DNA of 64,000 nucleotides, from positions 1-64,000 of the forward strand of contig NZ_WMIF01000016.1 in the NCBI RefSeq assembly GCF_009711185.1, written 5' to 3'. Each line of letters starts with the position of its first letter. Position 1 is the stretch's first letter. The DNA comes from Paracoccus limosus. GTDB lineage: Bacteria > Pseudomonadota > Alphaproteobacteria > Rhodobacterales > Rhodobacteraceae. The position numbers and the translations under genes are program-made. The notes beneath the pieces are model-generated. The model was not told the origin of the DNA. It was given only the letters and a program-made list of their open reading frames with translations, and searched no databases. Shown piece after piece: positions 37,114 through 46,503 of this stretch.

Positions 37114-37776
37114 ATGCGCTGGTTTCTGACCGTGATCGGTGTGCTGTTCGGCATCACCGTCTTCCTGTTTCTGGACTATGCGCTGCCCTATCGGCAGACG
37201 GTGCGGATCACCAACACCTACAACCGGCTGACCGAGATTTCGACCAGCAACGCGATCTTCTTTGCCTCGCCCGATACCGGCACGGTGCAGAATGCTCAGG
37301 GCCAGCGCGATATCCGCTTTATCGACGCGGTGCGCCCCAACGGCAAACCCTATGTCTATCGCAACGAGGACACCGGCTGGATCTGGCCACCCTATTTCAA
37401 ATACGACAGCTCGAACCTGCATGCCAAGGCGACCGATCTGCGCTCGACCTCGGCCAGCCCGGAATGGGTCAGCGTGACCTCCTATGGCTGGCGGCTCGCC
37501 TGGTTGTCGATCTATCCCAATGCCATCTCGATCCGGCCCGTCGCCGGTCCGTCGGAGCATCCGTTCAACTGGCCGGCGGTGATCATCCTGCTGCTGCTGG
37601 GGCTGCTGCTGTTCCTGCTGTGGCGGATGTGGAACCAGTTCCGCGAGCGCAGCATCGACCCGGCCATCGCTTCGGCTGATGCGGCCTGGGACCGGCTGGA
37701 TGCCCGCGCCGACGCTGCCCGCGACCGCGCGCGCGGCCGCCTGTCGCGCTGGTGGGCGCGGCTTTCGGGGCGCTAG
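37114..37776 (+). CDS. DUF1523 family membrane protein
   Basis: Protein of 220 residues with an N-terminal membrane helix (about 4-22), a periplasmic domain of about 130 residues (starting YRQTVRITNTYNRLTEIS, with RNEDTGWIWPPYFKYDSSNL) and a second helix at 153-172, then a charged, Ala/Arg-rich cytoplasmic tail. The layout and these motifs match DUF1523 proteins of Rhodobacteraceae. Function unknown. GAAGGAG precedes the ATG. It follows another small membrane protein gene, suggesting that the two products act together. Confidence 0.8.
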   Translation: MRWFLTVIGVLFGITVFLFLDYALPYRQTVRITNTYNRLTEISTSNAIFFASPDTGTVQNAQGQRDIRFIDAVRPNGKPYVYRNEDTGWIWPPYFKYDSSNLHAKATDLRSTSASPEWVSVTSYGWRLAWLSIYPNAISIRPVAGPSEHPFNWPAVIILLLLGLLLFLLWRMWNQFRERSIDPAIASADAAWDRLDARADAARDRARGRLSRWWARLSGR

Positions 37777-37858
37777 GCCGGGACGGGGGCCGATCCGCAG
37801 GCCGGCTCAGCGCTGGCTGATGGGATCGCCCTGCCGCCGGGGCGGGGCGTCCGGCCCC

Positions 37859-38614
37859 TCAGGCCGTGCGCAGCCAGCGCAGGCCCGCCTCGGTCGAGGT
37901 GCGGGGAATGTATTCCGCGCCGACCCAACCATCATAGCCCGAGGCATCCAGCGCCCGGAAAAAGGCGGTATAGTCGATCTCGCCCGGGCGCGGCTCGTGA
38001 CGGCCGGGAAAGCCCGCGATCTGGACATGGCGCGCCAGCGCGCCGTGCCGTTCCCACAGGCCCACCGCGTCGCCATGGATCATCTGCGCCTGATAGGCGT
38101 CGAATTGCAGGCCAAGGTTCGGCGCGCAGACCTCCGAGATGATCTCGGCGGTCAGGTCGAAATTGCACAGGAAATAGCCGGGCATGTCCTGCGGGTTGAT
38201 CGGCTCGATGGTCAGGCTCAGATCGGGGACGCGCTGGCAGGCCCAACGCAGGTTCTCGACCAGCGTGCGATGCGCCAGCGCACCCTCGGCCTTGCCCGAC
38301 ATGACATGCAGATGGCGCACGTTCAGCGCCCGCGCAAAGCGCACCGCCCGGTCGAAGTCGCTGCGGAACCGCGCCTCATTGCCGGGCTCGGCGGCAAAAC
38401 CGCGCGGCCCGCCGGCCCAGTTCGGCGGCGGCGCATTGATCAGCACGAATTCCAGCCCCGCCGCCTGTGCCGCCGCGGTCAGCTCCTTGGTGGCGAGGTC
38501 ATAGGGAAACAGGATCTCGACCCCGTCGAACCCCGCCCGGCGGGCGGCGGCAAAACGCTGCACCATCGGCAATTCGGTGAAAAGATAGGTCAGGTTCGCG
38601 GCAAAGCGCGGCAT
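37859..38614 (-). CDS. hyi: Hydroxypyruvate isomerase family protein
   Basis: TIM-barrel protein of 251 residues. The start FAANLTYLFTELPMVQRFAAARRAGFDGVEILFPYD and the later VENLRWACQRVPDLSLTIEPINPQDMPGYFL match Hyi-type isomerases, with the metal-binding Glu in TIEPIN and the Asp in LQFDAYQAQ. Hyi interconverts hydroxypyruvate and tartronate semialdehyde in glyoxylate metabolism. No glyoxylate carboligase lies nearby, so the pathway context is not shown. ATG at 38614 comes one base after the stop of the DUF1285 gene. Confidence 0.88.
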   Translation of the reverse strand: MPRFAANLTYLFTELPMVQRFAAARRAGFDGVEILFPYDLATKELTAAAQAAGLEFVLINAPPPNWAGGPRGFAAEPGNEARFRSDFDRAVRFARALNVRHLHVMSGKAEGALAHRTLVENLRWACQRVPDLSLTIEPINPQDMPGYFLCNFDLTAEIISEVCAPNLGLQFDAYQAQMIHGDAVGLWERHGALARHVQIAGFPGRHEPRPGEIDYTAFFRALDASGYDGWVGAEYIPRTSTEAGLRWLRTA

Positions 38615-38615
38615 G

Positions 38616-39152
38616 TCAGGTCTCCAGCGGAAAGGTTTCCCCGCCCGAGTGCAACACCATGCGCCCGTCGTCGCCGGGCACAGACGCATCGGCCAGTCGA
38701 TAGAACGTCTTGCGGTCGATCCTGGCCCAAAGCCCGCGGCGGATGTGCACATAGGGCCGGGGCGCCTCGGGCGTGCCGCGAATCTCGATCGCATGGTCGG
38801 GACCGGCCTTGACCGTATCGCCGACATTGGTGGTGAACAGGATATCCTGACCGATTTCGGCATCCTCGGCGATGAAGGGCGCATCGACGACGCGGATGCC
38901 GACCTTTTCGACCGGGGTGACCAGAAAATAATCCTCGCCCTCGCGCTTGAGGATCGAGGCGAACAGCCGCACCATCGCCGGTCGGCCGATGGGCGTGCCC
39001 TGATAGAACCAGCTGCCGTCCGCGCGGATCTCCATGTCGAGATTGCCGCAAAAGGGCGGGTTCCACAGATGCACCGGCGGCGGTCCCTTTTTCGAGGCCG
39101 CTTGCGCCGCGCTGGCCAGCCCGGCCGCATCGCTCACAGGATTGTCAGTCAT
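38616..39152 (-). CDS. DUF1285 domain protein
   Basis: Protein of 178 residues. The core VHLWNPPFCGNLDMEIRADGSWFYQGTPIGRPAMVRLFASIL with GEDYFLVTPVEKVGIRVVDAPF is typical of DUF1285, a two-domain beta-rich family found widely in proteobacteria with no known biochemical role. ATG at 39152 is chosen over 39188 because the extra N-terminal residues are not family-like. It is divergent from moxR by about 70 bp and its downstream gene hyi follows by one base, so the two are coupled. In related genomes DUF1285 is often next to the MoxR cluster. Confidence 0.82.
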   Translation of the reverse strand: MTDNPVSDAAGLASAAQAASKKGPPPVHLWNPPFCGNLDMEIRADGSWFYQGTPIGRPAMVRLFASILKREGEDYFLVTPVEKVGIRVVDAPFIAEDAEIGQDILFTTNVGDTVKAGPDHAIEIRGTPEAPRPYVHIRRGLWARIDRKTFYRLADASVPGDDGRMVLHSGGETFPLET

Positions 39153-39223
39153 TCGACCCATTACCAGTGGAGCCCCGCTCATGCTCATCCTATGCTGTCC
39201 TAGATCAGATAAGAGACGTTGTC

Positions 39224-40225
39224 ATGGCCGAGAATGAGAACCTGGTTTCCGAAGTCCTTGCGCTGACTGCGCGACTGGCCGAGGCGCGGGCCAGCGTCGA
39301 GCGGCGATTCGTCGGCCAACACGCTGTTGTGGAACAGGTTTTATCCGCCATCCTGTCGGGTGGCCATGCCTTGCTGGTCGGTCAGCCGGGTCTGGGCAAG
39401 ACCATGCTGGTCGATACGCTGTCGGTGGTTCTGGGCCTTGACAGCGCGCGGGTGCAGTTCACCCCGGATCTGATGCCCGCCGATATCCTTGGCTCCGAGG
39501 TGCTGGACGTTCTGGCCGACGGCAGCCGTGCCTTTCGCTTCATCGAGGGGCCGGTGTTCACCCAGCTTCTGATGGCCGATGAGATCAACCGCGCCAGCCC
39601 GCGCACGCAATCGGCGCTGCTGCAGGCCATGCAAGAGGCCGAAGTGACCATCGGCGGCGCGCATCGCCCGCTGGGCCGGCCGTTCCATGTGCTGGCGACG
39701 CAGAACCCGATCGAGCAAGAGGGCACCTATCCCTTGCCCGAGGCGCAGCTTGACCGCTTTCTGATGCAGGTCGACGTGGACTATCCCGACCGCGACACCG
39801 AGCGCGCGATCCTGATGGCGACCACCGGGGTCGAGCAGGGCGCGGCGCATGCCGTCTTTGACGCGCCGGGGCTGATTGCGGCGCAGGCGCTGATCCGGCG
39901 CATGCCGGTGGGCGATTCGGTGCTGAACGCGATTCTGGATCTGGTGCGGGCGGCGCGTCCCGGTGCCCCCGAAGCACCGGGCTGGATCGCCGAGACGCTG
40001 GTCTGGGGGCCGGGGCCGCGCGCGGCGCAGGCGCTGACGCTGGTGGCGCGGGCGCGGGCGGCGTTGAACGGCCGCTTTGCCCCGACGCTTGACGATGTCG
40101 AGGTCATGGCCGCCCCGGTGCTGCGTCACCGCATGGCGCTGTCCTTTGCCGCCCGCGCCCGGGGCGAGACGGTCGAGGCGGTGATCGCGCGCCTGCTGGG
40201 CGACCGGATGCAGGCGGCGGCGTGA
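39224..40225 (+). CDS. MoxR family AAA+ ATPase
   Basis: Protein of 333 residues with Walker A GQPGLGKTML (about 62-70), Walker B LLMADEINRASPRTQSALLQAMQE and sensor-1 ATQNPIEQEGTYPLPEAQLDRF. MoxR ATPases act as chaperones that load metals or cofactors or remodel partners carrying VWA domains. Here it heads five genes overlapping by a few bases: DUF58, BatA-like, DUF4159 and VWA/amidotransferase-like, the usual MoxR partner set. The actual client protein is unknown. Confidence 0.93.
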   Translation: MAENENLVSEVLALTARLAEARASVERRFVGQHAVVEQVLSAILSGGHALLVGQPGLGKTMLVDTLSVVLGLDSARVQFTPDLMPADILGSEVLDVLADGSRAFRFIEGPVFTQLLMADEINRASPRTQSALLQAMQEAEVTIGGAHRPLGRPFHVLATQNPIEQEGTYPLPEAQLDRFLMQVDVDYPDRDTERAILMATTGVEQGAAHAVFDAPGLIAAQALIRRMPVGDSVLNAILDLVRAARPGAPEAPGWIAETLVWGPGPRAAQALTLVARARAALNGRFAPTLDDVEVMAAPVLRHRMALSFAARARGETVEAVIARLLGDRMQAAA

Positions 40226-41103
40226 ATTCGCGGACCGGTCAGGACAGTGCGGGGCTGCGCGCCCGGGCCGAGGCGGCCAGCGGCGGCCTGCCCGCGCTGA
40301 TGCTGTCGGCAGAACGGCTGGCGGCCAGCCTGACGGTCGGCGCGCATGGTCAGCGCCGCGCCGGCACCGGCGAGGATTTCTGGCAATACCGCCCCGCGAC
40401 GGCGGGCGATACCGCACGCAGCATCGACTGGCGCCGCTCGGCCCGCTCGGACGGGCAGTTCGTGCGCGACCGCGAGGCGCAGGTGGCGCAATCGGCGGTG
40501 CTTTGGGTCTCGGCTGCTGCGGGGATGGAGTTCGCCGGCGGTCCCGATCGGGTGGCCAAGCGCGACCGCTGCGACCTGCTGGCGCTGGCCGTGGCCCTGG
40601 CGCTGCTGGCGGGTGGCGAGCGGGTAGCGCTGGCCGGCCAGCCGCCCCGACCGGGCCGGATGCAGGCCGACCGCATCGCCGAGGCGCTGGTTTCGCGCAT
40701 GCCGCTGAACGCCGATGACGATGTCCCGCCTGCCGAGGCGCTGCGTCCCGGCCAGCGCGTGGTGCTGTTTGACGATTTCCTGGGCGATCCGGCCCCGCTG
40801 CTCGCCTATCTTGAGCGCGCTGCCGGTCTGGGGGTGCAGGGCGCGCTGATGCAGGTGCTCGACCCCGACGAAGAGGGCTTTCCCTACGGCGGCGCGGTGC
40901 TGTTCCGGTCGGCGGCGGGTGCGCTTCGCCACGACACCCGCGATGCCGGCGGGCTGCGCGCGGCCTATCTGGCCCGGCTGGCCGAGCGGCGCGAGCTGCT
41001 GGGCCGCGCTGCTTTGGCGGCAGGCTGGCATTTCGGCACGCATGATACCGCAAGCCCGCCCGCGCAGGCGGCACTGTGGCTGTGGTCGATGCTGGAGGGC
41101 TGA
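40222..41103 (+). CDS. DUF58 domain protein
   Basis: Protein of 293 residues starting at GTG that overlaps the moxR stop (GTGA). The DUF58 signature YRPATAGDTARSIDWRRSARSD...VRDRE is present near residues 54-85. DUF58 proteins are partners of MoxR ATPases and often carry a VWA-like fold without clear metal site. It ends in TGATG overlap with the next gene. Role unknown; probably cytoplasmic. Confidence 0.88.
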   Translation: MNSRTGQDSAGLRARAEAASGGLPALMLSAERLAASLTVGAHGQRRAGTGEDFWQYRPATAGDTARSIDWRRSARSDGQFVRDREAQVAQSAVLWVSAAAGMEFAGGPDRVAKRDRCDLLALAVALALLAGGERVALAGQPPRPGRMQADRIAEALVSRMPLNADDDVPPAEALRPGQRVVLFDDFLGDPAPLLAYLERAAGLGVQGALMQVLDPDEEGFPYGGAVLFRSAAGALRHDTRDAGGLRAAYLARLAERRELLGRAALAAGWHFGTHDTASPPAQAALWLWSMLEG

Positions 41104-43034
41104 TGCTGGTTCTGGGCCCCCTCGGCTTTCTGGCGCCATGGCTGCTGGCGGCGCTGGCGGCACTGCCAGTGCTGTGGCTGATCCTGCGCGCCATGCCGCC
41201 GACGCCAAGGCGCGTGCTGTTTCCCGGCACCCGGCTGCTGGTCGGTTTGCGCGATGCCCATCCGGTGGCGCGGCACACGCCGTGGTGGCTGTTGCTGATC
41301 CGGGTTCTGGCCATCGCGGCGCTGATCTTCGGCTTTGCTGGTCCGGTCTGGAAGCCGGCGCCGCATCTGGCCGGGCAGGGGCCGCTGCTGATCGTTATGG
41401 ATGCCGGCTGGGCAGCGGCACCGGATTGGGCGGCGCGGCAGGCCCGCGCCTTGCAGGCGCTGGATCTGGCCGGTGCCAGCGGCCAGCCTGCGGCGCTTTT
41501 GGTGGCCGATGGCGCGGCCGAGGGCGCGCTGCCGTTTCAACCCGCCGCCGAGCTTGCAGCGCGGCTGCGCGCGGTGCAGCCGCAGCCATGGGAAACCCGC
41601 TATCCGGGCGATCTGGCCCAGCTTCTGGCGCAGGCCCCGGCGGGGCTGTCGGTGCTGTGGCTGTCGGACGGGCTGGACCATCCCGGTCGTGCGCCGCTGC
41701 TGGCCGAGCTGACACGGCGCGGCGCGGTGACAGTGGTGCCGCCGCAAGGCCCCCGCCGCTCGCTGCAACTGGTGGCGGGCGATCAGCCCATGCTGCGGAT
41801 GCGCAGCATTGGCGAGGCGGCAGGGGCGCTGCCCCAGATCCTAGCCATGGGCGTTGATCCCCAGGGGGCGCCACGCGAACTGGCCCGGTTGAAGCCTTTG
41901 CAGACCGAGCCGGACCCCGGCGTCGACACGCGGCTGGTACCGATCGACCTGCCGTCCGAGCTGAAAAACCGCATCACCCGGCTCCAGATCGAGGGGCAAG
42001 AGAGTGCTGGCGCCGTGGTGCTGGCCGACGATTCGGTGCGGCGACGAAAGGTGGCGCTGGTCGGCGATGCCTCGGCCAGCGAAGGCCAGCAATTGCTGTC
42101 GCCGATGCACTATCTGCGCCGGGCTCTGGCGCCGACCACCGATCTGATCGAGGGGGGCTTGGGCGATGTGCTGCAGGCCTCGCCCGATGTGATCGTGCTG
42201 GCGGACCAGATCGGCCTGCCCGAAGCTGCGGCGTTGCAGGAGTGGGTGGAAAAGGGCGGATTGCTGATCCGCTTTGCCGGCCCGCGCATGGCGGCATCCG
42301 AACATCTGGCCGAGGAGCCGCTGTTGCCGGTGCGGCTGCGCGCCGGGGGGCGCGACATCGGCGGCGCGCTCAGTTGGGGCGATCCGCGCGGCATCGCGGC
42401 CTTCCCGCCAGAGGGGCCCTTTGCCGGCTTGGCCGTGCCGCCCGACGCCGCGATCCGCGCCCAGCTCCTGGCCGAACCCTCGCCCGATCTGGCCGGGCGC
42501 ACGCTGGCGCAACTGTCGGACGGCACGCCGCTGGTCACCCGCGCGGCACTGGGGCAGGGGCAACTGGTGCTGTTTCACACCACGGCCAATGCGGAATGGT
42601 CGAACCTGGCGATCTCGGGCCTGTTCGTCGAGATGTTGCAGCGGCTGGTGCAGACGGCACGCGCCGGCGCGGCTTCGGTCGAGGCACCGGCCAGCGCGCA
42701 AACCTTCTGGACGCCGGTGCAGGTGCTCGATGGCTTTGGCCGCGCGCTGGACCCTGCCGATCCGGTGCCGGTCTCGGCCGCCGATTTCGGCAAGGGGCCG
42801 GGGCCGGGGCGACCGGCCGGGCTGTATCGCGCCGGCGAGCGCATGGCGGCGTTGAACGCAGGCGGCCGGATGCAATCCGCGACATGGCCCGGCGCCCGCG
42901 TTGAGGCGCGGGCCCAGACCCCGGGCACCGACCTGCGCGGCGGGCTGTTGGCGCTGGCGGTGGTGCTGTTTGCGCTGGACGCCCTTGGCAGCGTATGGCT
43001 CGCGCGTGGCCGCAGCCCGAGGGCCATCGCATGA
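41103..43034 (+). CDS. BatA-like membrane protein of the MoxR cluster
   Basis: Protein of 643 residues. The N terminus GPLGFLAPWLLAALAALPVLWLIL and RRVLFPGTRLLVGL match the aerotolerance (BatA) N-terminal region, with a second helix at about 60-80. A large domain follows that resembles the amidotransferase-like part of such proteins (VALVGDASASEGQQLLSPM, DVIVLADQIGLPEAAALQEWVEKGGLLIRFAGPRM). One more helix lies at the C terminus (about 615-632). The next gene, carrying DUF4159, starts in the overlap ATGA. In many related genomes the two are one long protein, so this may be a natural split. Confidence 0.8.
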   Translation: MLVLGPLGFLAPWLLAALAALPVLWLILRAMPPTPRRVLFPGTRLLVGLRDAHPVARHTPWWLLLIRVLAIAALIFGFAGPVWKPAPHLAGQGPLLIVMDAGWAAAPDWAARQARALQALDLAGASGQPAALLVADGAAEGALPFQPAAELAARLRAVQPQPWETRYPGDLAQLLAQAPAGLSVLWLSDGLDHPGRAPLLAELTRRGAVTVVPPQGPRRSLQLVAGDQPMLRMRSIGEAAGALPQILAMGVDPQGAPRELARLKPLQTEPDPGVDTRLVPIDLPSELKNRITRLQIEGQESAGAVVLADDSVRRRKVALVGDASASEGQQLLSPMHYLRRALAPTTDLIEGGLGDVLQASPDVIVLADQIGLPEAAALQEWVEKGGLLIRFAGPRMAASEHLAEEPLLPVRLRAGGRDIGGALSWGDPRGIAAFPPEGPFAGLAVPPDAAIRAQLLAEPSPDLAGRTLAQLSDGTPLVTRAALGQGQLVLFHTTANAEWSNLAISGLFVEMLQRLVQTARAGAASVEAPASAQTFWTPVQVLDGFGRALDPADPVPVSAADFGKGPGPGRPAGLYRAGERMAALNAGGRMQSATWPGARVEARAQTPGTDLRGGLLALAVVLFALDALGSVWLARGRSPRAIA

Positions 43035-43864
43035 GGCTGCTCATGATCCTTATGGCCTGCATCTGGGCCGCGACCGCGCGGGCGCAGGACGATCCCGATC
43101 CCCGACTGGTGCGTGCCGCCGACGAGGTGGCGCTGGCCTATGTCGTGACCGGCGACGCCGAGGTTGACCGCGCCAGCGAGGCCGGCTTGCGCGGGCTGTC
43201 GCAGGTCTTGACCCAGCGCACCACCATCGAGCCGGGCGCGCCCTTGGGCATCGACCTCGACCGCGACGACCTGTCACTGCTGACCTTTCTTTACTGGCCG
43301 GTGACCGAGGCGCAGCCCTCGCCGACCCCGCAAGCCTATGTGCGGCTGAACCATTTCCTGAAATCCGGCGGGGTGATCCTGTTCGACACCCGCGACGGCG
43401 ATATCGCCGGTCTGGGCGGTCCCGATGGCTCGGCCGCGCTGCAACGGCTGGCGGCACCGTTGGATATTCCCCAACTGGCGCCGATCCCGGCCGACCATGT
43501 GCTGACGCGCAGCTTTTACCTGCTGCATGACTTTCCCGGCCGCTATCAGGGCCGCGAGGTTTGGGCCGAGGCACCGCGCGCCGGGGCCGAGGCTGCCGAG
43601 GGCGTGCCGTTCCGCAATCTGAACGACGGCGTCTCGCCGGTCATCATCGGTGGCAATTCCTGGGCCGAGGCCTGGGCGGTGGATGACAACGGTCTGCCGA
43701 TCTACAGCATGGGCGCCGGCTTCGAGGCCGAGGAGGGGCGTGAGATGGCCTACCGCTTTGGCGTCAACCTGATCATGTATGTGCTGACCGGCAACTACAA
43801 ATCCGATCAGGTGCATGTGCCGGCGCTGCTGGAACGGCTGCGGTCCGAGGAAGTGCTGCGATGA
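43031..43864 (+). CDS. DUF4159 domain protein
   Basis: Protein of 277 residues with an N-terminal signal (MRLLMILMACIWAATARA) and a DUF4159 domain (FLYWPVTEAQPSPTPQAYVRLNHFLKSGGVILFDTRDGD, FYLLHDFPGRYQG, ...FGVNLIMYVLTGNYKSDQ). It starts in ATGA overlap with the BatA-like gene and ends in ATGA overlap with the next one. DUF4159 usually forms the C-terminal part of BatA-like proteins in this group. The periplasmic location and partnership with the two membrane proteins are inferred from the cluster. Confidence 0.85.
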   Translation: MRLLMILMACIWAATARAQDDPDPRLVRAADEVALAYVVTGDAEVDRASEAGLRGLSQVLTQRTTIEPGAPLGIDLDRDDLSLLTFLYWPVTEAQPSPTPQAYVRLNHFLKSGGVILFDTRDGDIAGLGGPDGSAALQRLAAPLDIPQLAPIPADHVLTRSFYLLHDFPGRYQGREVWAEAPRAGAEAAEGVPFRNLNDGVSPVIIGGNSWAEAWAVDDNGLPIYSMGAGFEAEEGREMAYRFGVNLIMYVLTGNYKSDQVHVPALLERLRSEEVLR

Positions 43865-45960
43865 CCGGCCTGTCCTTCGATCCTCTGTTGCCATGGGCGC
43901 TTGTCGGTGCGGTTGCCGTGTTGTCGACGCTGGTGGCTGTCTGGTCGCTGTGGCGCGGGTTGCGCGGCTGGTTGTGGCGCGGGCTGGCCGGGCTGGCGGC
44001 GGCGGCGGCGCTGTCGGGGCCGGCGCTGCAATCGGGCATCCGCAACGCGCTGTCCGATATCGTGATCCTGCTTGACGACCGCAGCGCCAGCCAGTCGCTG
44101 CCGGGCCGGGCCGCGCAGACCGACGCGGCTCTGAACGGGCTGACGCGCCAGCTGTCCGCGCTGCCCGATACCGAGATCCGCCGTGTCACCGTGGGCGACG
44201 ATCCTGACGGCACCTTGCTGGGCACCGCACTGACCAAGGCGCTGGCCGCCGAGCCGCAGACCCGTATCGCCGGCGTCATCGCGCTGACCGATGGGCTGGC
44301 GCATGATGCCAGCCAGATCCCCGCCAATGCGCCGGCGCCGGTACATGTGCTGCTGACCGGCACGCCCGCCGACTGGGACCGCCGGCTGGTGATCGAAGAG
44401 GCCCCGGCCTATGGGCTGATCGGCCAGCCCGTCACCATCCGCCTGCGCATCGAGGATCAGGGCGCGGTCCCGCCCGAGGCCGCCTCTGCCCCCGCGCGGC
44501 TGCATGTGCTGCTGGATGGCGAGGAAAGCCGGGTCTTGGATCTGCCGCCGGGCGTGCCCCTGGATCTGCCGGTGGTGCCGGAACATGCCGGACAGAACGT
44601 GGTCTCGATCGGCTTCGATGCGCCGGGGGGCGCGGTGCCCGAACTGACCGACCGCAACAACTCGGCCGCCCTGCAAATTCAGGGCGTGCATGACCGGCTG
44701 CGCGTCCTGCTGATCTCAGGCGAGCCGCATGCGGGCGAACGCACATGGCGCAACCTGCTGAAATCGGACGCGAATGTCGATCTGATCCATTTCACCATCC
44801 TGCGGCCACCGGACAAGCTGGACGCGGTGCCGGTCGACGAGATGTCGCTGATCGCCTTTCCGACGCATGAACTGTTCATGGAGCGGATCCGCGATTTCGA
44901 CCTGATCATCTTTGACCGGGACCGGGTGCGCGGCATCCTGACGCCGCAATATTACGACAACATCCGCCGCTATGTCGAAGAGGGCGGCGCGGTGCTGGTG
45001 TCTGCCGGCCCCGAGATGTCCTCGGTCGAAAGCCTGAACCTGTCGCCGATGGGCGCGATCATTCCGGGCCGGCCCACGGGGCGGGTCTATGACCAGCCGT
45101 TCCTGCCGCAGCTGACCGATCAGGGCCGCCGCCACCCGGTCACCGCCGGCCTGACCGGCGCGCCCGAGCCGGGTCGCGCGGACCATTGGGGCCGCTGGCT
45201 GCGCATGTCGCAGGTGATCCCCGATCCGCGTGCGCAGGTGGTGATGACCGGCGCCAATGACGAGCCGCTGTTGATCCTGAACCGCGTGGGCAAGGGCCGG
45301 GTGGCGCTGCTGACCTCGGATCAGGTCTGGCTTTGGGGGCGCGGCTTCGAGGGCGGCGGGCCGCAGCTGGAATTGCTGCGCCGCATCGCGCATTGGTCGA
45401 TGAAAGAGCCCGAACTGGAAGAGGAATCGCTGCTTGCCGATGTTTCGGGCGAGGTGGTGACGATCACCCGGCGCACGATGAAGCCAGAGGCGCCGCCGCT
45501 GCGCATCACCCATCCCGATGGCAAGGTCGAGACGCTGGATCTGGCCGAGGCCGGGCCCGGCCGCTTTTCCGCGCGCTGGACGGCACCGGGGCCGGGGCTC
45601 TACCGGATGACCGATGGCGAGATCAGCCGCGTGCTGGCGCTTGGCCCGGCCGCGCCGCGCGAATTCGAGGAAACCGTGGCCTCGGGCACCCGGCTGCAAC
45701 CATTGGTCGAGGCGACGCGCGGGGCGGTGCTGCATCTGTCGGACGGCATTCCCATGCTGCGCACCCTGCGCGAGGGGCGGCCGGCGCATGGACAGGGCGT
45801 TTCTGGCGACTGGATCGGCATCACGCCGCGCGGCGCGGCTTCGGTTTCGGGCATGACGCATCGCCCGCTGTTGCCGGCCTGGGCCTGGCTTGCGCTGATC
45901 GCGGCGCTGGCCCTGATCGGCTGGCTGGCCGAGGGGCGCGGCTGGCGGCGGGGCGCATAG
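43861..45960 (+). CDS. Large membrane protein with VWA-like and amidotransferase-like domains
   Basis: Protein of 699 residues with two helices near the N terminus (about 10-30 and 35-55), an extracytoplasmic VWA-like region that begins VILLDDRSASQSLPGR (DxSxS metal-site pattern) and a class-I glutamine-amidotransferase-like fold at about 270-520 (VLLISGEPHAGERTWRNLL, YVEEGGAVLVSAGPEM, PVTAG). A last helix lies near 680. It ends the five-gene MoxR cluster. Similar proteins are annotated only as hypothetical; function unknown. Confidence 0.8.
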   Translation: MTGLSFDPLLPWALVGAVAVLSTLVAVWSLWRGLRGWLWRGLAGLAAAAALSGPALQSGIRNALSDIVILLDDRSASQSLPGRAAQTDAALNGLTRQLSALPDTEIRRVTVGDDPDGTLLGTALTKALAAEPQTRIAGVIALTDGLAHDASQIPANAPAPVHVLLTGTPADWDRRLVIEEAPAYGLIGQPVTIRLRIEDQGAVPPEAASAPARLHVLLDGEESRVLDLPPGVPLDLPVVPEHAGQNVVSIGFDAPGGAVPELTDRNNSAALQIQGVHDRLRVLLISGEPHAGERTWRNLLKSDANVDLIHFTILRPPDKLDAVPVDEMSLIAFPTHELFMERIRDFDLIIFDRDRVRGILTPQYYDNIRRYVEEGGAVLVSAGPEMSSVESLNLSPMGAIIPGRPTGRVYDQPFLPQLTDQGRRHPVTAGLTGAPEPGRADHWGRWLRMSQVIPDPRAQVVMTGANDEPLLILNRVGKGRVALLTSDQVWLWGRGFEGGGPQLELLRRIAHWSMKEPELEEESLLADVSGEVVTITRRTMKPEAPPLRITHPDGKVETLDLAEAGPGRFSARWTAPGPGLYRMTDGEISRVLALGPAAPREFEETVASGTRLQPLVEATRGAVLHLSDGIPMLRTLREGRPAHGQGVSGDWIGITPRGAASVSGMTHRPLLPAWAWLALIAALALIGWLAEGRGWRRGA

Positions 45961-46023
45961 GCAAACTTGCCAAGGCAGCGGCCCGTTGCTAGGCAAAAGC
46001 CAAACCTATTGATGAGGACCGAT

Positions 46024-46503
46024 ATGCCCGCCGACGAGACCACCTACATCCCGCCGACCGAGGTGGACCTCGCGCAGATCAAGCGGATCCTGCCGCATCG
46101 CTACCCGTTCCTGCTGGTGGACAAGGTGCGTGACATCGTGCCGATGAAAAGCTGCGTAGGGATCAAGAACGTCACCTCGAACGAGCCGCATTTCGAAGGG
46201 CACTTCCCGCAAGAGCCGGTGATGCCGGGCGTTCTGATCATCGAGGCGATGGCACAGGCCGCCGCCGTTCTGGTCGGCGTCTCGCTGGATCTGGCCGGCA
46301 AGGGCATGGGCACCTATTTCATGTCGATCGACAAATGCCGGTTTCGCCAGAAGGTGGTGCCGGGCGACGTGCTGGAACTGCACATGACCACGCTGCGCGG
46401 TGGCGGCAAGATCTGGAAATTCGAGGGCCGCGCCATGGTCAACGGCCAGCTCGCCGCCGAGGCCGAGGTGATGGCGATGCTGAACCGGGGCGACAATGGC
46501 TGA
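46024..46503 (+). CDS. fabZ: 3-hydroxyacyl-ACP dehydratase
   Basis: Hot-dog enzyme of 159 residues that dehydrates 3-hydroxyacyl-ACP in fatty acid synthesis. The catalytic His60 in PHFEGHFP and Glu74 in IIEAMAQ are present, along with [16 protein letters not shown] at 46024 follows GAGG; an in-frame ATG four codons earlier is possible. The last 8 bp overlap lpxA. fabZ and lpxA draw on the same 3-hydroxyacyl-ACP pool, which explains their pairing; lpxD, often just upstream, is not here. Confidence 0.96.
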   Translation: MPADETTYIPPTEVDLAQIKRILPHRYPFLLVDKVRDIVPMKSCVGIKNVTSNEPHFEGHFPQEPVMPGVLIIEAMAQAAAVLVGVSLDLAGKGMGTYFMSIDKCRFRQKVVPGDVLELHMTTLRGGGKIWKFEGRAMVNGQLAAEAEVMAMLNRGDNG

